A DNA stretch of 9,091 bases. It comes from DATBED01 sp035480695 (GTDB lineage Bacteria; Patescibacteriota; Saccharimonadia; Saccharimonadales; UBA4665). The stretch is from positions 1 through 9,091 of the forward strand of contig DATIHM010000034.1 in NCBI GenBank assembly GCA_035480695.1. Direction: 5' to 3'. Every line of letters begins with the position of its first letter. Positions within the stretch are counted from its first letter, which is position 1. The translations under genes and the position numbers were made by a program. Under the pieces are notes generated by a model that worked only from the letters and a program-made list of their open reading frames with translations, did no database searches and had not been told where the DNA came from. Below are positions 1-5,455 of the stretch, in pieces.

Positions 1-131
1 AACATATCGTCCAGGCGTTTGAGCTGGCTGACATCCAGCGCTTCGACAGTGAAGACGCCAGGATCAAACAAGGCTACACGGTCCTGGGTCTCGACAAGCA
101 GACATGAGTGGACGAATTTGGTAATTTTCAT
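1..131 (-). CDS. MBL-fold (metallo-beta-lactamase superfamily) hydrolase, N-terminal fragment
   Basis: Only the first 43 codons lie in the window; the gene runs off the left edge. The translation opens MKITKFVHSCLLVETQDRVA and continues LFDPGVFT. This is the first beta hairpin of UPF0173-like MBL-fold proteins, in which a K-(F/Y)-x-H-S-C-L-L strand is followed by a (F/I)DPG turn. The catalytic HxHxDH motif would lie beyond the edge, so metal binding cannot be checked. The ATG at 131 is supported by a strong Shine-Dalgarno, GAGGAGG, 8 bases upstream. The gene begins 19 bases after the flavodoxin-like gene and is probably the third cistron of that operon. Substrate is unknown. The family call is good and the function open. 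Confidence 0.78.
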   Translation of the reverse strand, partial: MKITKFVHSCLLVETQDRVALFDPGVFTVEALDVSQLKRLDDM

Positions 132-139
132 AGGCTGGG

Positions 140-146
140 CCTCCTC
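140..146 (-). promoter_or_regulatory. Shine-Dalgarno GAGGAGG for the MBL-fold gene
   Basis: On the minus strand GAGGAGG sits 8 bases before the ATG at 131 and directly after the flavodoxin-gene stop. It is the clearest Shine-Dalgarno in the window and fixes the start of the partial MBL-fold gene. It also shows that this organism can use SD-dependent initiation at internal cistrons. Confidence 0.8.
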
Positions 147-150
147 AGGG

Positions 151-879
151 TTAGCGATATTCGGGGTTGGTGAAGTCGAAGCGGGCGCCGGCATCCCACT
201 CGGAGCGTTGGTTGCCGTAGGCCGGGATGCCGCCGGCGTCTTTGAGCATCTTGGCTAGATGCATCAGGTTCCAGGTCATGAAGGTGGTGTTTCGGTTGGT
301 AAAATCGTTCTCGAAGCCATAGTGGCCGCCTTCGCCGTCGTCGTCACCGTAGCTCGGCCCGGGCCCGACTTCGCCGATCCAGCCGGCATCGGCCTGGGGC
401 GGAATCACGCAGCCAAGGTGTTGCAAGCTGTAAAGCGTGTTCATGGTGCAATGCTTGATGCCGTCTTCGTTGCCGGTAATCAGGCTACCGCCAACCTTTC
501 CGTAATAGGCGTATTGCCCCTCCTTGTTCAGCAGATGGCTGCAGGCGTAAAGCCGCTCGATTATTTTCTTGGTCTGCGAGGAATTGTCGCCCAGCCAGAT
601 GGGTCCGGCCAGCACCAGGATGTCCGCCTTCTCGACACGTTTGTAGATTTCGGGCCACTCATCGGTCTTGTAGCCGTGTTTGCGCATGTCCGGCCAGACA
701 CCGGTGGCGATGTCGCGGTCGATGGTGCGGATGACCTCCACGTCGACACTATGCTTTTCCATGATGCCGCGGCTGATGTTGATGAGCAGCTCGGTGTGGC
801 TAGGTTCGGGCGATTTGGTCAGAGTACCGTTGAAGAAAATCGCCTTCAGGCCGGAAAAATCCCATTTCTTGTCTGCCAT
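151..879 (-). CDS. Flavodoxin-like NAD(P)H-dependent FMN oxidoreductase
   Basis: A 242-residue cytosolic protein of the flavodoxin/NADPH-dependent FMN reductase superfamily, probably passing electrons from NAD(P)H to a quinone or other small acceptor through bound FMN. Visible motifs are a beta1-loop IFFNGTLTKSPEPSHT (residues 14-29), the usual FMN-phosphate loop; a second loop LVLAGPIWLGDNSSQTKKII (88-107), matching the family G-x-P-(I/V)-(W/Y)-x-G-x-x-(S/P) segment; and LITGNEDG (134-141). Residues 172-185 form a Gly/Asp-rich loop (GPGPSYGDDDGEGG). Its ATG shares one base with the upstream VOC stop codon in a TGATG junction, so the two are likely translationally coupled. No signal peptide or TM is seen. 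Family confidence is high; the substrate is unknown. Confidence 0.85.
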   Translation of the reverse strand: MADKKWDFSGLKAIFFNGTLTKSPEPSHTELLINISRGIMEKHSVDVEVIRTIDRDIATGVWPDMRKHGYKTDEWPEIYKRVEKADILVLAGPIWLGDNSSQTKKIIERLYACSHLLNKEGQYAYYGKVGGSLITGNEDGIKHCTMNTLYSLQHLGCVIPPQADAGWIGEVGPGPSYGDDDGEGGHYGFENDFTNRNTTFMTWNLMHLAKMLKDAGGIPAYGNQRSEWDAGARFDFTNPEYR

Positions 880-1259
880 CAGCCAACCTGGTTGACGATG
901 TTCAAGATGTTGCCGTCGGGATCTTTGAACCAGGCGGCTCGCATGTCGCCCATGACGTGCACATCACCCTCGAGTTTGACATCGGGCATATCCGGATATT
1001 GCTCAAAGCTGACGCCCTTGCCTTTAAGTTCATTGACTGCCGCGTCAACATCTTTGATATTCCAAGCCGCTGCTGTTGCCTGGTTGCTGCCGGCAAATTG
1101 TGACGGATAAACGAACACGCCGCCATTGCCCGATTTATACAGTGTGCCGCCGGGCGTTTCCATGCCTGCAGTCAATCCCAATTTACCTTCGTAAAAATCT
1201 TTGGCTGTTGCCATATCCTTGACGGCCAGACAGGCCACTACGTCATTGTCTCCTAACAT
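879..1259 (-). CDS. VOC/glyoxalase-bleomycin resistance family protein
   Basis: A 126-residue single-unit vicinal oxygen chelate protein. The beta-alpha-beta-beta-beta pattern begins ACLAVKDMATAKDFYEGKLG (residues 9-28) and ends with the family signature AAWFKDPDGNILNIVNQ (108-124). In most members the residue after DPDGN-x-L is Glu, a metal ligand; here it is Asn120, and the first-strand ligand position also lacks His/Glu. The protein may therefore bind ligand without the usual metal chemistry. It is the first gene of a VOC, flavodoxin-like, MBL-fold operon, which suggests handling of electrophilic or redox-active small molecules (inference). A purine-rich Shine-Dalgarno precedes the ATG, unlike most first genes here. 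Family call is firm. Confidence 0.88.
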   Translation of the reverse strand: MLGDNDVVACLAVKDMATAKDFYEGKLGLTAGMETPGGTLYKSGNGGVFVYPSQFAGSNQATAAAWNIKDVDAAVNELKGKGVSFEQYPDMPDVKLEGDVHVMGDMRAAWFKDPDGNILNIVNQVG

Positions 1260-1261
1260 AA

Positions 1262-1275
1262 CTCCCCCTTCCTTT
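1262..1275 (-). promoter_or_regulatory. Purine-rich ribosome binding site for the VOC gene
   Basis: The minus strand reads AAAGGAAGGGGGAG ending two bases before the ATG at 1259. It contains both an AAGGA at about 11 bases and a GGGGGAG at 2 bases. It supports the ATG start and marks this operon as having a conventional leader. Confidence 0.65.
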
Positions 1276-1287
1276 AAATGTGGCTAT

Positions 1288-1293
1288 AGTATA
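1288..1293 (-). promoter_or_regulatory. Possible -10 element (TATACT) of the VOC operon
   Basis: TATACT on the minus strand matches the TATAAT consensus at five of six positions. It lies 28 bases upstream of the ATG, leaving room for a transcription start near 1281 and the Shine-Dalgarno. The hexamer 17 bases further up is CTGGCT, a poor -35. This is the only plausible promoter in the 63-base gap between the NYN gene and the VOC gene. Confidence 0.4.
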
Positions 1294-1322
1294 CGCTTTT
1301 TATCGCCGCCAGCCAGTGGGAA

Positions 1323-1883
1323 TTACTTCTTTTTGCGGTCGTGGTAGGAGAGCTGTCTGCGCAGCTGGTCGAGACGGATGATCTTTTGCTCGAACGGCTT
1401 CAGCAGGCTAGAGTATTGCCAGTTCGGCGCCATGATGCTGGCCAGTTTGCCCTGCTCGTCGAGGTATTCGGCCAGGCTGAAAAAGTCGCCATCGCCGCTG
1501 ACTATGATGGCTCGCTCGTAGTTCGGCAGCTCCTTCATGGCGTAGAGCACCAGCTCGGCATCGACGTTTCCCTTCACCGTCGGCTTCTCTTTGTCGTCTT
1601 TCTCATTATTCTCGACAGCCGAAGCGACATCCTTAGGGATGTTCACGTCGACGGTCGGCTTCAGCACCACCAGGAATCCCAGCTCGTGCATGTATTCGTA
1701 GAGCGATTCGTTCTCGCTCATGTAGCCGATAAACATGTAGGCCTTGGTGACGCCGTGCTTGTCTTTGAGGAATTGGCGGAACTTGCGCCAGTCGACCTTC
1801 CAGCCGACGCGTTGCGTGCCGAGATTGAGGTTCTGGCTATCTATAAAAGCATAGGTATTCGGCTTCGATTTCTTCCTTAGCAT
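1323..1883 (-). CDS. NYN-domain (LabA/DUF88-type) ribonuclease-like protein
   Basis: A 186-residue protein with a complete NYN (PIN-like) domain, a fold that cleaves RNA with acidic residues and a divalent metal. Visible motifs are AFIDSQNLNLG (12-22) with the conserved Asp15 and Asn18; KGNVDAELVLYAM (104-116) with Asp108, matching the family KG-x-D motif; and IIVSGDGDFFSLAEYL (126-141) with Asp131 and Asp133. All expected acidic positions are present, so activity is likely. A basic tail ends in RKKK. Residues 91-103 are a charged Asn/Asp/Glu/Lys insertion before the second motif. It starts 2 bases after the stop of the membrane-protein gene at 1886, so it is probably the last cistron of the EamA-membrane-NYN operon. 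The target RNA is unknown. Family call is firm. Confidence 0.9.
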   Translation of the reverse strand: MLRKKSKPNTYAFIDSQNLNLGTQRVGWKVDWRKFRQFLKDKHGVTKAYMFIGYMSENESLYEYMHELGFLVVLKPTVDVNIPKDVASAVENNEKDDKEKPTVKGNVDAELVLYAMKELPNYERAIIVSGDGDFFSLAEYLDEQGKLASIMAPNWQYSSLLKPFEQKIIRLDQLRRQLSYHDRKKK

Positions 1884-1885
1884 GG

Positions 1886-2521
1886 TTATAGTCTAGCATT
1901 CTTCAGGCGTTTGAAGTCCCATGTGCCCTGACGGAGCTTGTAAGTGCCGACGGTTTGGCGCTCGAAAACGACGTGCTCGGTCTGGAACTTTCGGCCGTAA
2001 ATGTCCTGGTATTTGATACGCATGCGCACCGTGGCCGGCTTAAGCGTCAGCGCTTCACGCACGGCCTGGCGGAACGTGGCGTCGAGCCTGAGCGGCTCCT
2101 GCTCGCCGGCGGCCAGGCTCAGGTTAAGCGCCACGTTGACGCTGCCGAGGTAGGCTTCGACGTATTTGGCCGGCCCGCGGCCGAGGTTCCGTATCTGCAA
2201 GTTCTGCAGCTGGCCGTTCTTGATGAGCGCGCCGCGGCCGGTGGCGACCGGTTCCAGAATAGGTAGGAACTCGTTAAGCATAATCTCTTCCTGCAGGTCA
2301 ACTTGGTCGGCCGTGCTCTGCTTGAGCTGGTAGGTTTCGTAGGCGTACCAGAAGATGGCCAGCGACGTCAGCCACAGGACGGTGGCGTTGACGCGGTCGC
2401 CATCGCTCAGATGGATCCAGCCGTAACCGTTGCCCAGCCAGATGAAGCCGGCGCCCAACAAAAAGCAAAAAAGCAGGAACCCAATGATATCCTGCTTAAC
2501 GGCCTCTTTAAAGCGCCTCAT
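1886..2521 (-). CDS. Two-TM membrane protein with beta-rich soluble C-terminal domain
   Basis: A 211-residue protein that I cannot name. The N-terminus has two hydrophobic segments (about 13-33 and 47-64) joined by a short loop. A charged linker at about 65-85 follows, then a soluble domain with LQIRNLGRGPAKYVEAYL (107-124) and VRMRIKYQDIYGRKFQTE (165-182). The N-x-G-x-GPA strand paired with a Y-x-D-x-x-G-(R/K)-x-(F/Y) strand recurs in many uncharacterised bacterial membrane-anchored proteins and looks like a beta sandwich (recollection plus inference). Positive charges before TM1 (MRRFK) favour a cytosolic N-terminus and hence a cytosolic C-domain. It lies 22 bases after the EamA stop, preceded by AAGGGG near the ATG, and 2 bases before the NYN gene. 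Confidence 0.75.
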   Translation of the reverse strand: MRRFKEAVKQDIIGFLLFCFLLGAGFIWLGNGYGWIHLSDGDRVNATVLWLTSLAIFWYAYETYQLKQSTADQVDLQEEIMLNEFLPILEPVATGRGALIKNGQLQNLQIRNLGRGPAKYVEAYLGSVNVALNLSLAAGEQEPLRLDATFRQAVREALTLKPATVRMRIKYQDIYGRKFQTEHVVFERQTVGTYKLRQGTWDFKRLKNARL

Positions 2522-2543
2522 CTACCCCTTAAGTTTACTACAC

Positions 2544-3419
2544 TCAGGCGAGATTGAGGACTATTATGCCCGTCACGGCCACGACGGCACCCAGCCGCTT
2601 CAGCCAACCGAGCTGCTCGTGGTCCACCACCGCGCCCAGCCCCGACGAAATAAGTGGCGACAGCGATGACAAGACCGTCGGCACGATGACGCTGCCGGCG
2701 TGGCTGGCGCCGAGGTAAAGTGCCAGGGCTCCTGTTGCTAGCAAAATCCCAGCCACGGCTATGATTTTGTCCGTGACAGCCCGCTTCACAACGGCGTATG
2801 TTTCCGACCTATAAACCGCCACAGCTACTACGGCTGAGAATATGAAGCCGACCACCTCCGTTATAATCAGGATTACCTGCCACTGCAACTTCGGCACCAA
2901 CGGGTTGATGATGAAAAATCCGACACCCCAGAGCACCACGGCGACAAAAGTCAGAATCGTCGCCTTATGCAGCTGCCGCAGCGGCATCTTCTGGTGGTTC
3001 TTCTCGTAAGCCAACAGTACCGAGCCGACGACAATCAAGCCCATCGCCAGAATCTGTAGGTATTTGAAATCCTGGCTAAGAAACACGACGGATAACAACA
3101 GCGTCACTAGCGGATAGACGCCGCTCAACGGCACCACGATGCCGACAGCGCCTTCGGTCAAGGCTTTGACAAAAACCACGTATCCAATCGATATCAGGAG
3201 CGAAGCCCCTATCAATTGCAGGCTCTGCCCGACGGCGGGCCAGTGTGGCGAAAACCCTAGGAACAGCAAAGAATACATCAGCATGCCTATCAGGTAGACA
3301 GCAAAACTTATCTCATATGGCGCCAGCTTGCGCTTGCTGCGCGGCGTCAGCCAGTCACCCGCCCCGAAACAGAAAGCGGTCACCAGGCCGGCAAAAGTAG
3401 CAATCAGCGTGCCGTTCAT
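2544..3419 (-). CDS. EamA/DMT-superfamily transporter
   Basis: A 291-residue polytopic membrane protein with about ten hydrophobic segments (roughly 5-21, 36-56, 68-87, 93-113, 121-137, 155-175, 182-203, 219-237, 240-262 and 274-291). This is the 5+5 duplicated layout and length of drug/metabolite transporters. Each half ends with the recognisable EamA pattern: PLSGVYPLVTLLLSVVFL (97-114) and PTVLSSLSPLISSGLGAV (247-264), followed by a helix containing GLIVVGSVLLAY or GAVVAVTGIIVLNLA. These proteins usually export amino acids, nucleotides or other metabolites; nothing here fixes the substrate. It begins a three-gene operon from an extended -10 whose predicted transcription start falls at or next to the ATG. 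There is no Shine-Dalgarno. Confidence 0.85.
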   Translation of the reverse strand: MNGTLIATFAGLVTAFCFGAGDWLTPRSKRKLAPYEISFAVYLIGMLMYSLLFLGFSPHWPAVGQSLQLIGASLLISIGYVVFVKALTEGAVGIVVPLSGVYPLVTLLLSVVFLSQDFKYLQILAMGLIVVGSVLLAYEKNHQKMPLRQLHKATILTFVAVVLWGVGFFIINPLVPKLQWQVILIITEVVGFIFSAVVAVAVYRSETYAVVKRAVTDKIIAVAGILLATGALALYLGASHAGSVIVPTVLSSLSPLISSGLGAVVDHEQLGWLKRLGAVVAVTGIIVLNLA

Positions 3420-3426
3420 CTAAACA

Positions 3427-3435
3427 ATCATACCA
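3427..3435 (-). promoter_or_regulatory. Extended -10 promoter (TGGTATGAT) of the EamA operon
   Basis: The minus strand carries TGG-TATGAT: the TGn extension plus a five-of-six -10 match. Exactly 7 bases (TGTTTAG) separate it from the ATG at 3419. Standard spacing puts the transcription start on or beside the A of the start codon, predicting a leaderless mRNA. No convincing -35 is visible, as expected for extended -10 promoters. Confidence 0.65.
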
Positions 3436-3464
3436 TTTCAGTGTCACTGGAAGGTGTCGTAGAT

Positions 3465-3493
3465 TTGCAAATTATTCAAATATGATGTATAAT
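3465..3493 (+). promoter_or_regulatory. Promoter TTGCAA-17-TATAAT of the plus-strand 80-residue gene
   Basis: A -35-like TTGCAA (3465-3470) and a perfect TATAAT (3488-3493) are separated by 17 bases within an AT-rich stretch. Only 8 bases lie between the -10 and the ATG at 3502, so the transcript should start about 0-2 bases before the start codon. It diverges from the EamA promoter about 30 bases away. Confidence 0.75.
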
Positions 3494-3501
3494 AAATAAT
3501 T

Positions 3502-3744
3502 ATGCGCCTCTCTCGCGAAAGAGTCGACCCTTACCCAAGAAACACCAGACACCGGACGAATTACGGCTCCCCGGCAAAATATCCGGCCGATGAAAGCCCG
3601 AACTGGAGTGTCGAAGAAAAAGAACTGATCAGACAGCGTCGCAACCTAGCCCGTCACGCTATAGCCGTCGAGACAATCAAACAGAATGCCGATGATCCCG
3701 AAGCCGCCGGCATCACCGGCGACGTCGACCTATCCAAATACTGA
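3502..3744 (+). CDS. Small basic hypothetical protein (80 aa), only plus-strand gene
   Basis: An 80-residue protein that I do not recognise. Residues 1-30 are rich in Arg, Pro and Tyr and probably disordered (MRLSRERVDPYPRNTRHRTN). Residues 35-62 (from WSVEEKELIRQRRNLARHAI onward) look like one long amphipathic helix with a basic face. The tail is acidic (NADDPEAAGITGDVDLSKY). There is no signal peptide, TM or cysteine. It is supported as a real gene by a consensus-like promoter placed immediately upstream and by being the only open frame between divergent and convergent neighbours. The ATG has no Shine-Dalgarno and is probably at the 5' end of the mRNA. A nucleic-acid or ribosome-associated role would fit the charge pattern but is speculative. 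Confidence 0.7.
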   Translation: MRLSRERVDPYPRNTRHRTNYGSPAKYPADESPNWSVEEKELIRQRRNLARHAIAVETIKQNADDPEAAGITGDVDLSKY

Positions 3745-3749
3745 TTATG

Positions 3750-3779
3750 CTAGGTGTGGCACTGACGGAGAACACCTAG
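3750..3779. terminator. Inverted repeat between convergent genes, possible bidirectional terminator
   Basis: CTAGGTGT at 3750-3757 and its exact complement ACACCTAG at 3772-3779 form an 8-bp stem around a 14-base loop. They sit between the stop of the plus-strand gene (3744) and the stop of the convergent minus-strand gene (3776-3778), whose TAG lies inside the right arm. No T-tract follows on either strand, so it is not a classical intrinsic terminator. Its position still suggests transcript-end formation or stability. Confidence 0.4.
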
Positions 3780-4558
3780 GCGGCGCTATCGGCGGCTTTC
3801 GGAAGCACAGCCTCCTCATCCAGAGCCATGGTCTTGGCAGTGACCTTCTGGGCGATGACAAGATTGCTTTCAAGCCGCCTTTTAGAGGGAACATCAAAGA
3901 CATGCGCGGTAATCAAATAAGGATCCGCGTACTGGCTGGCGACGAGCTCGTTGTGCAACTTCAATTCGAGCGCTTTTATCAGTCCTAGGACGCCAGTCGC
4001 CCTGATGTCCGTGTCACCGAAACCCGCTTCGTGCAGCTCCTGCACTAACTCAGCGTACCGCTTAGGGTAAAGGGCCAGCAGCTCTTCTTCGTCTTCCATC
4101 GGCTTAAAGTCTGCAACGTTTTCGTCTATTTTATCGCCGACCAATACACCCCTGATGGCCAGATTGGGTAAATCGGGGAAGATATAGCTTTCGAGCTTAT
4201 AGATGTCCTGGTCCATGTATCCGATGAGGCCGTCCACTTTGAGGCTTGAGCTATCAATCGTAGCTCCGACAGACAGCCGGCCCGGGTTAAAGAAAACTAT
4301 GGCGTCGGGTTGCTCAGGCGGCTTGAAGGTCGTGGCGTCTTCGTAAAAAGCCTCCCTGTGCAACCTTTTATGTGCCTTTATGGCGGTCTCGTGAAACATG
4401 TCTACGTAAAGCGTGGAGCCCGCGTAATGGGTCGTGTGCTCCGGGCTTTCATCGTCGCCGCAGCCAGGATAATAAAGCACCGGCTCGGATGTGCCGGCGT
4501 ATTCGGCCATGGCGTTCAGCATCTGGACGTGCGATTCGTATGCCCTCAGGTTGCTCAT
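3776..4558 (-). CDS. Hypothetical protein with Rossmann/methyltransferase-like N-terminal half
   Basis: A 260-residue soluble protein without a confident family. Residues 26-34 (PVLYYPGCG) resemble a methyltransferase motif I glycine loop. TLYVD (49-53) ends in an acidic residue, as in the strand that holds the SAM ribose. EDATTFKPPEQPDAIVFFNP (73-92) resembles the D-x-x-x-F then PDAIVFFNP strand-four pattern. The order and spacing fit a divergent class I SAM-dependent methyltransferase, but the catalytic motif is unclear. The C-terminal half has acidic helices (153-185) and an Ala-rich acidic tail. I chose the ATG at 4558 because an extended -10 lies 9 bases upstream. A longer frame from a TTG at 4579 would overlap that promoter. 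No Shine-Dalgarno is seen. It converges on the plus-strand 80-residue gene. Confidence 0.75.
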   Translation of the reverse strand: MSNLRAYESHVQMLNAMAEYAGTSEPVLYYPGCGDDESPEHTTHYAGSTLYVDMFHETAIKAHKRLHREAFYEDATTFKPPEQPDAIVFFNPGRLSVGATIDSSSLKVDGLIGYMDQDIYKLESYIFPDLPNLAIRGVLVGDKIDENVADFKPMEDEEELLALYPKRYAELVQELHEAGFGDTDIRATGVLGLIKALELKLHNELVASQYADPYLITAHVFDVPSKRRLESNLVIAQKVTAKTMALDEEAVLPKAADSAA

Positions 4559-4567
4559 AATAATTTG

Positions 4568-4576
4568 ATGATAGCA
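4568..4576 (-). promoter_or_regulatory. Extended -10 (TGCTATCAT) upstream of the methyltransferase-like gene
   Basis: The minus strand reads TGC-TATCAT, a TGn extension with a five-of-six -10. Nine bases (CAAATTATT) separate it from the ATG at 4558, predicting a 5' leader of about 2-3 bases. It argues against the upstream in-frame TTG at 4579, which would lie outside this transcript. No good -35 is present. Confidence 0.5.
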
Positions 4577-4606
4577 CAACAGATTGTATTGAAGCCTTTT
4601 GAATTC

Positions 4607-5227
4607 TTACAGAAGCGTCGGCCGGACAAGCGAACGCATAATCTCGATTGACGGTATCAAAAGCGCGCCGGCAAAGAACCCGTATTCTTCATCACTCGCC
4701 TGGCTGATAGATATGTTCTCTTTCTCGGGCAACCCGAAAATTATGGCCTTCGGGACGACGAATACGTTAGCAGTTTCGCTCCTGGCGGCACCGAACACCA
4801 TGAATGCCGCCAGTAACCTTGAGCCGGTTTCCCGTACCAAATTGACCGACCTGCGCCTTATATCCGTTAAGTAATCCTCCCCTTCCACTTCCATTTTGCT
4901 GTATTCGTCAGCCGTGTCTTCGTAATCCCGGAAAACATCAGCATAACACTCGAGGTAATATTCAGATGCCCAGTCCAGCTGCTCGGTCATAGGGTTCACG
5001 GCGAAGCCGTCATCTTGCCAGTCGTCAGCATCGAGGTATGCAGCGCCAACGCCGACGAGCGTGTCGGTGTTCATCAAGACCTTTTCACCGTAAGTTTTCG
5101 TTTTGAAGTCGCCCGGCCTGAGGAAGAACTCGCTTACGGCTTCGGCGAACGGCTGGTTGACGAAGTTACTGAAGGCTGGCTCGATATTCCCAGGCATAAA
5201 GTAAGATACAATATAACGTTTCGCCAC
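4607..5227 (-). CDS. Acidic hypothetical protein (206 aa)
   Basis: I do not recognise this protein. It is strongly acidic in the middle (residues 66-120, including DADDWQDDG and DYEDTADEYS). A basic helix RRRSVNLVRETGSRLLAAFM (124-143) follows, then a short hydrophobic strand NVFVVPKAIIFG (154-165) and an alpha/beta tail ending IMRSLVRPTLL. No signal peptide or clear TM helix is seen. The longest start is a GTG at 5227 with no Shine-Dalgarno. An ATG at 5197 (residue 11, MPGNIEPAFS) is an alternative favoured by a promoter-like TTGCAA-16-TATATT lying 12 bases before it. In that case the protein is 196 residues and its mRNA is nearly leaderless. The gene ends 48 bases before the methyltransferase-like gene. 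Confidence 0.68.
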   Translation of the reverse strand: MAKRYIVSYFMPGNIEPAFSNFVNQPFAEAVSEFFLRPGDFKTKTYGEKVLMNTDTLVGVGAAYLDADDWQDDGFAVNPMTEQLDWASEYYLECYADVFRDYEDTADEYSKMEVEGEDYLTDIRRRSVNLVRETGSRLLAAFMVFGAARSETANVFVVPKAIIFGLPEKENISISQASDEEYGFFAGALLIPSIEIMRSLVRPTLL

Positions 5228-5237
5228 CGTTTTGCAA
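5210..5237 (-). promoter_or_regulatory. Possible promoter TTGCAA-16-TATATT near the 206-aa gene start
   Basis: On the minus strand TTGCAA (5237-5232) and TATATT (5215-5210) are 16 bases apart. The -35 hexamer is identical to the one before the plus-strand 80-residue gene. The predicted transcription start, about 7 bases past the -10, lies inside the first codons after the GTG at 5227 and about 5 bases before the in-frame ATG at 5197. If it is used, translation must start at 5197. Confidence 0.4.
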
Positions 5238-5278
5238 GCATTAGCAATTTTTTATTTCTGGGTTACGTTGTATAACAA

Positions 5279-5455
5279 CTAGGTTCGGGCGCGGATGGGT
5301 GGACGCGGAATAATGTAGGGTTCTTTGATGACTTCGGGGTCTAACTCCCCGACCGGCACCTGCACGACTGCCCTCTCGGTCATCACCTTGCTTAAGTCGA
5401 CTACCAAGTCGAACGCCGTTTGCCTTCTCATGTCTCTCTCTGGAAATCTGTTCAT
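5279..5455 (-). CDS. Small ORF (58 aa) overlapping the EVE-gene stop
   Basis: A 58-residue reading frame that a 60-residue length cutoff would miss. It starts with the ATG of an ATGA junction whose TGA ends the EVE gene (4-base overlap), which suggests translational coupling. The protein begins MNRFPERDMRRQTAFDLVVD with a basic start and then a short amphipathic helix (13-26). A strand VVQVPVGELDPEVI (29-42) follows, and a Pro/Arg tail (EPYIIPRPPIRART) ends in TAG. Codons favour G/C at position three like the neighbours. It fills the otherwise unexplained 170 bases after the EVE gene. It resembles no family I know. Its small size and position make an accessory or regulatory role to the EVE protein possible, but this is inference. 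Confidence 0.62.
   Translation of the reverse strand: MNRFPERDMRRQTAFDLVVDLSKVMTERAVVQVPVGELDPEVIKEPYIIPRPPIRART

Noticed and set aside
259..1110. Plus-strand open frame of 283 codons
   Set aside because: It spans the antisense of two genes (flavodoxin-like and VOC) across their junction, has no motif, and no promoter or ribosome site precedes it.
1341..1880. Plus-strand open frame of 179 codons
   Set aside because: It is entirely antisense to the NYN gene, whose catalytic motifs are intact.
1885..1890. TATAAC on the minus strand just before the NYN gene
   Set aside because: It ends only one base before the ATG, so the transcription start would fall inside the coding region. It is the last codon and stop of the upstream gene.
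3686..3988. Plus-strand open frame of 100 codons
   Set aside because: It overlaps the ends of both convergent genes in shifted or antisense frames and has no start signal.
5256..5281. GTTGT-ATA-ACAAC hairpin after the 58-residue gene
   Set aside because: A 5-bp AT-rich stem with a 3-base loop and no following T-tract on the minus strand; too weak to call a terminator.
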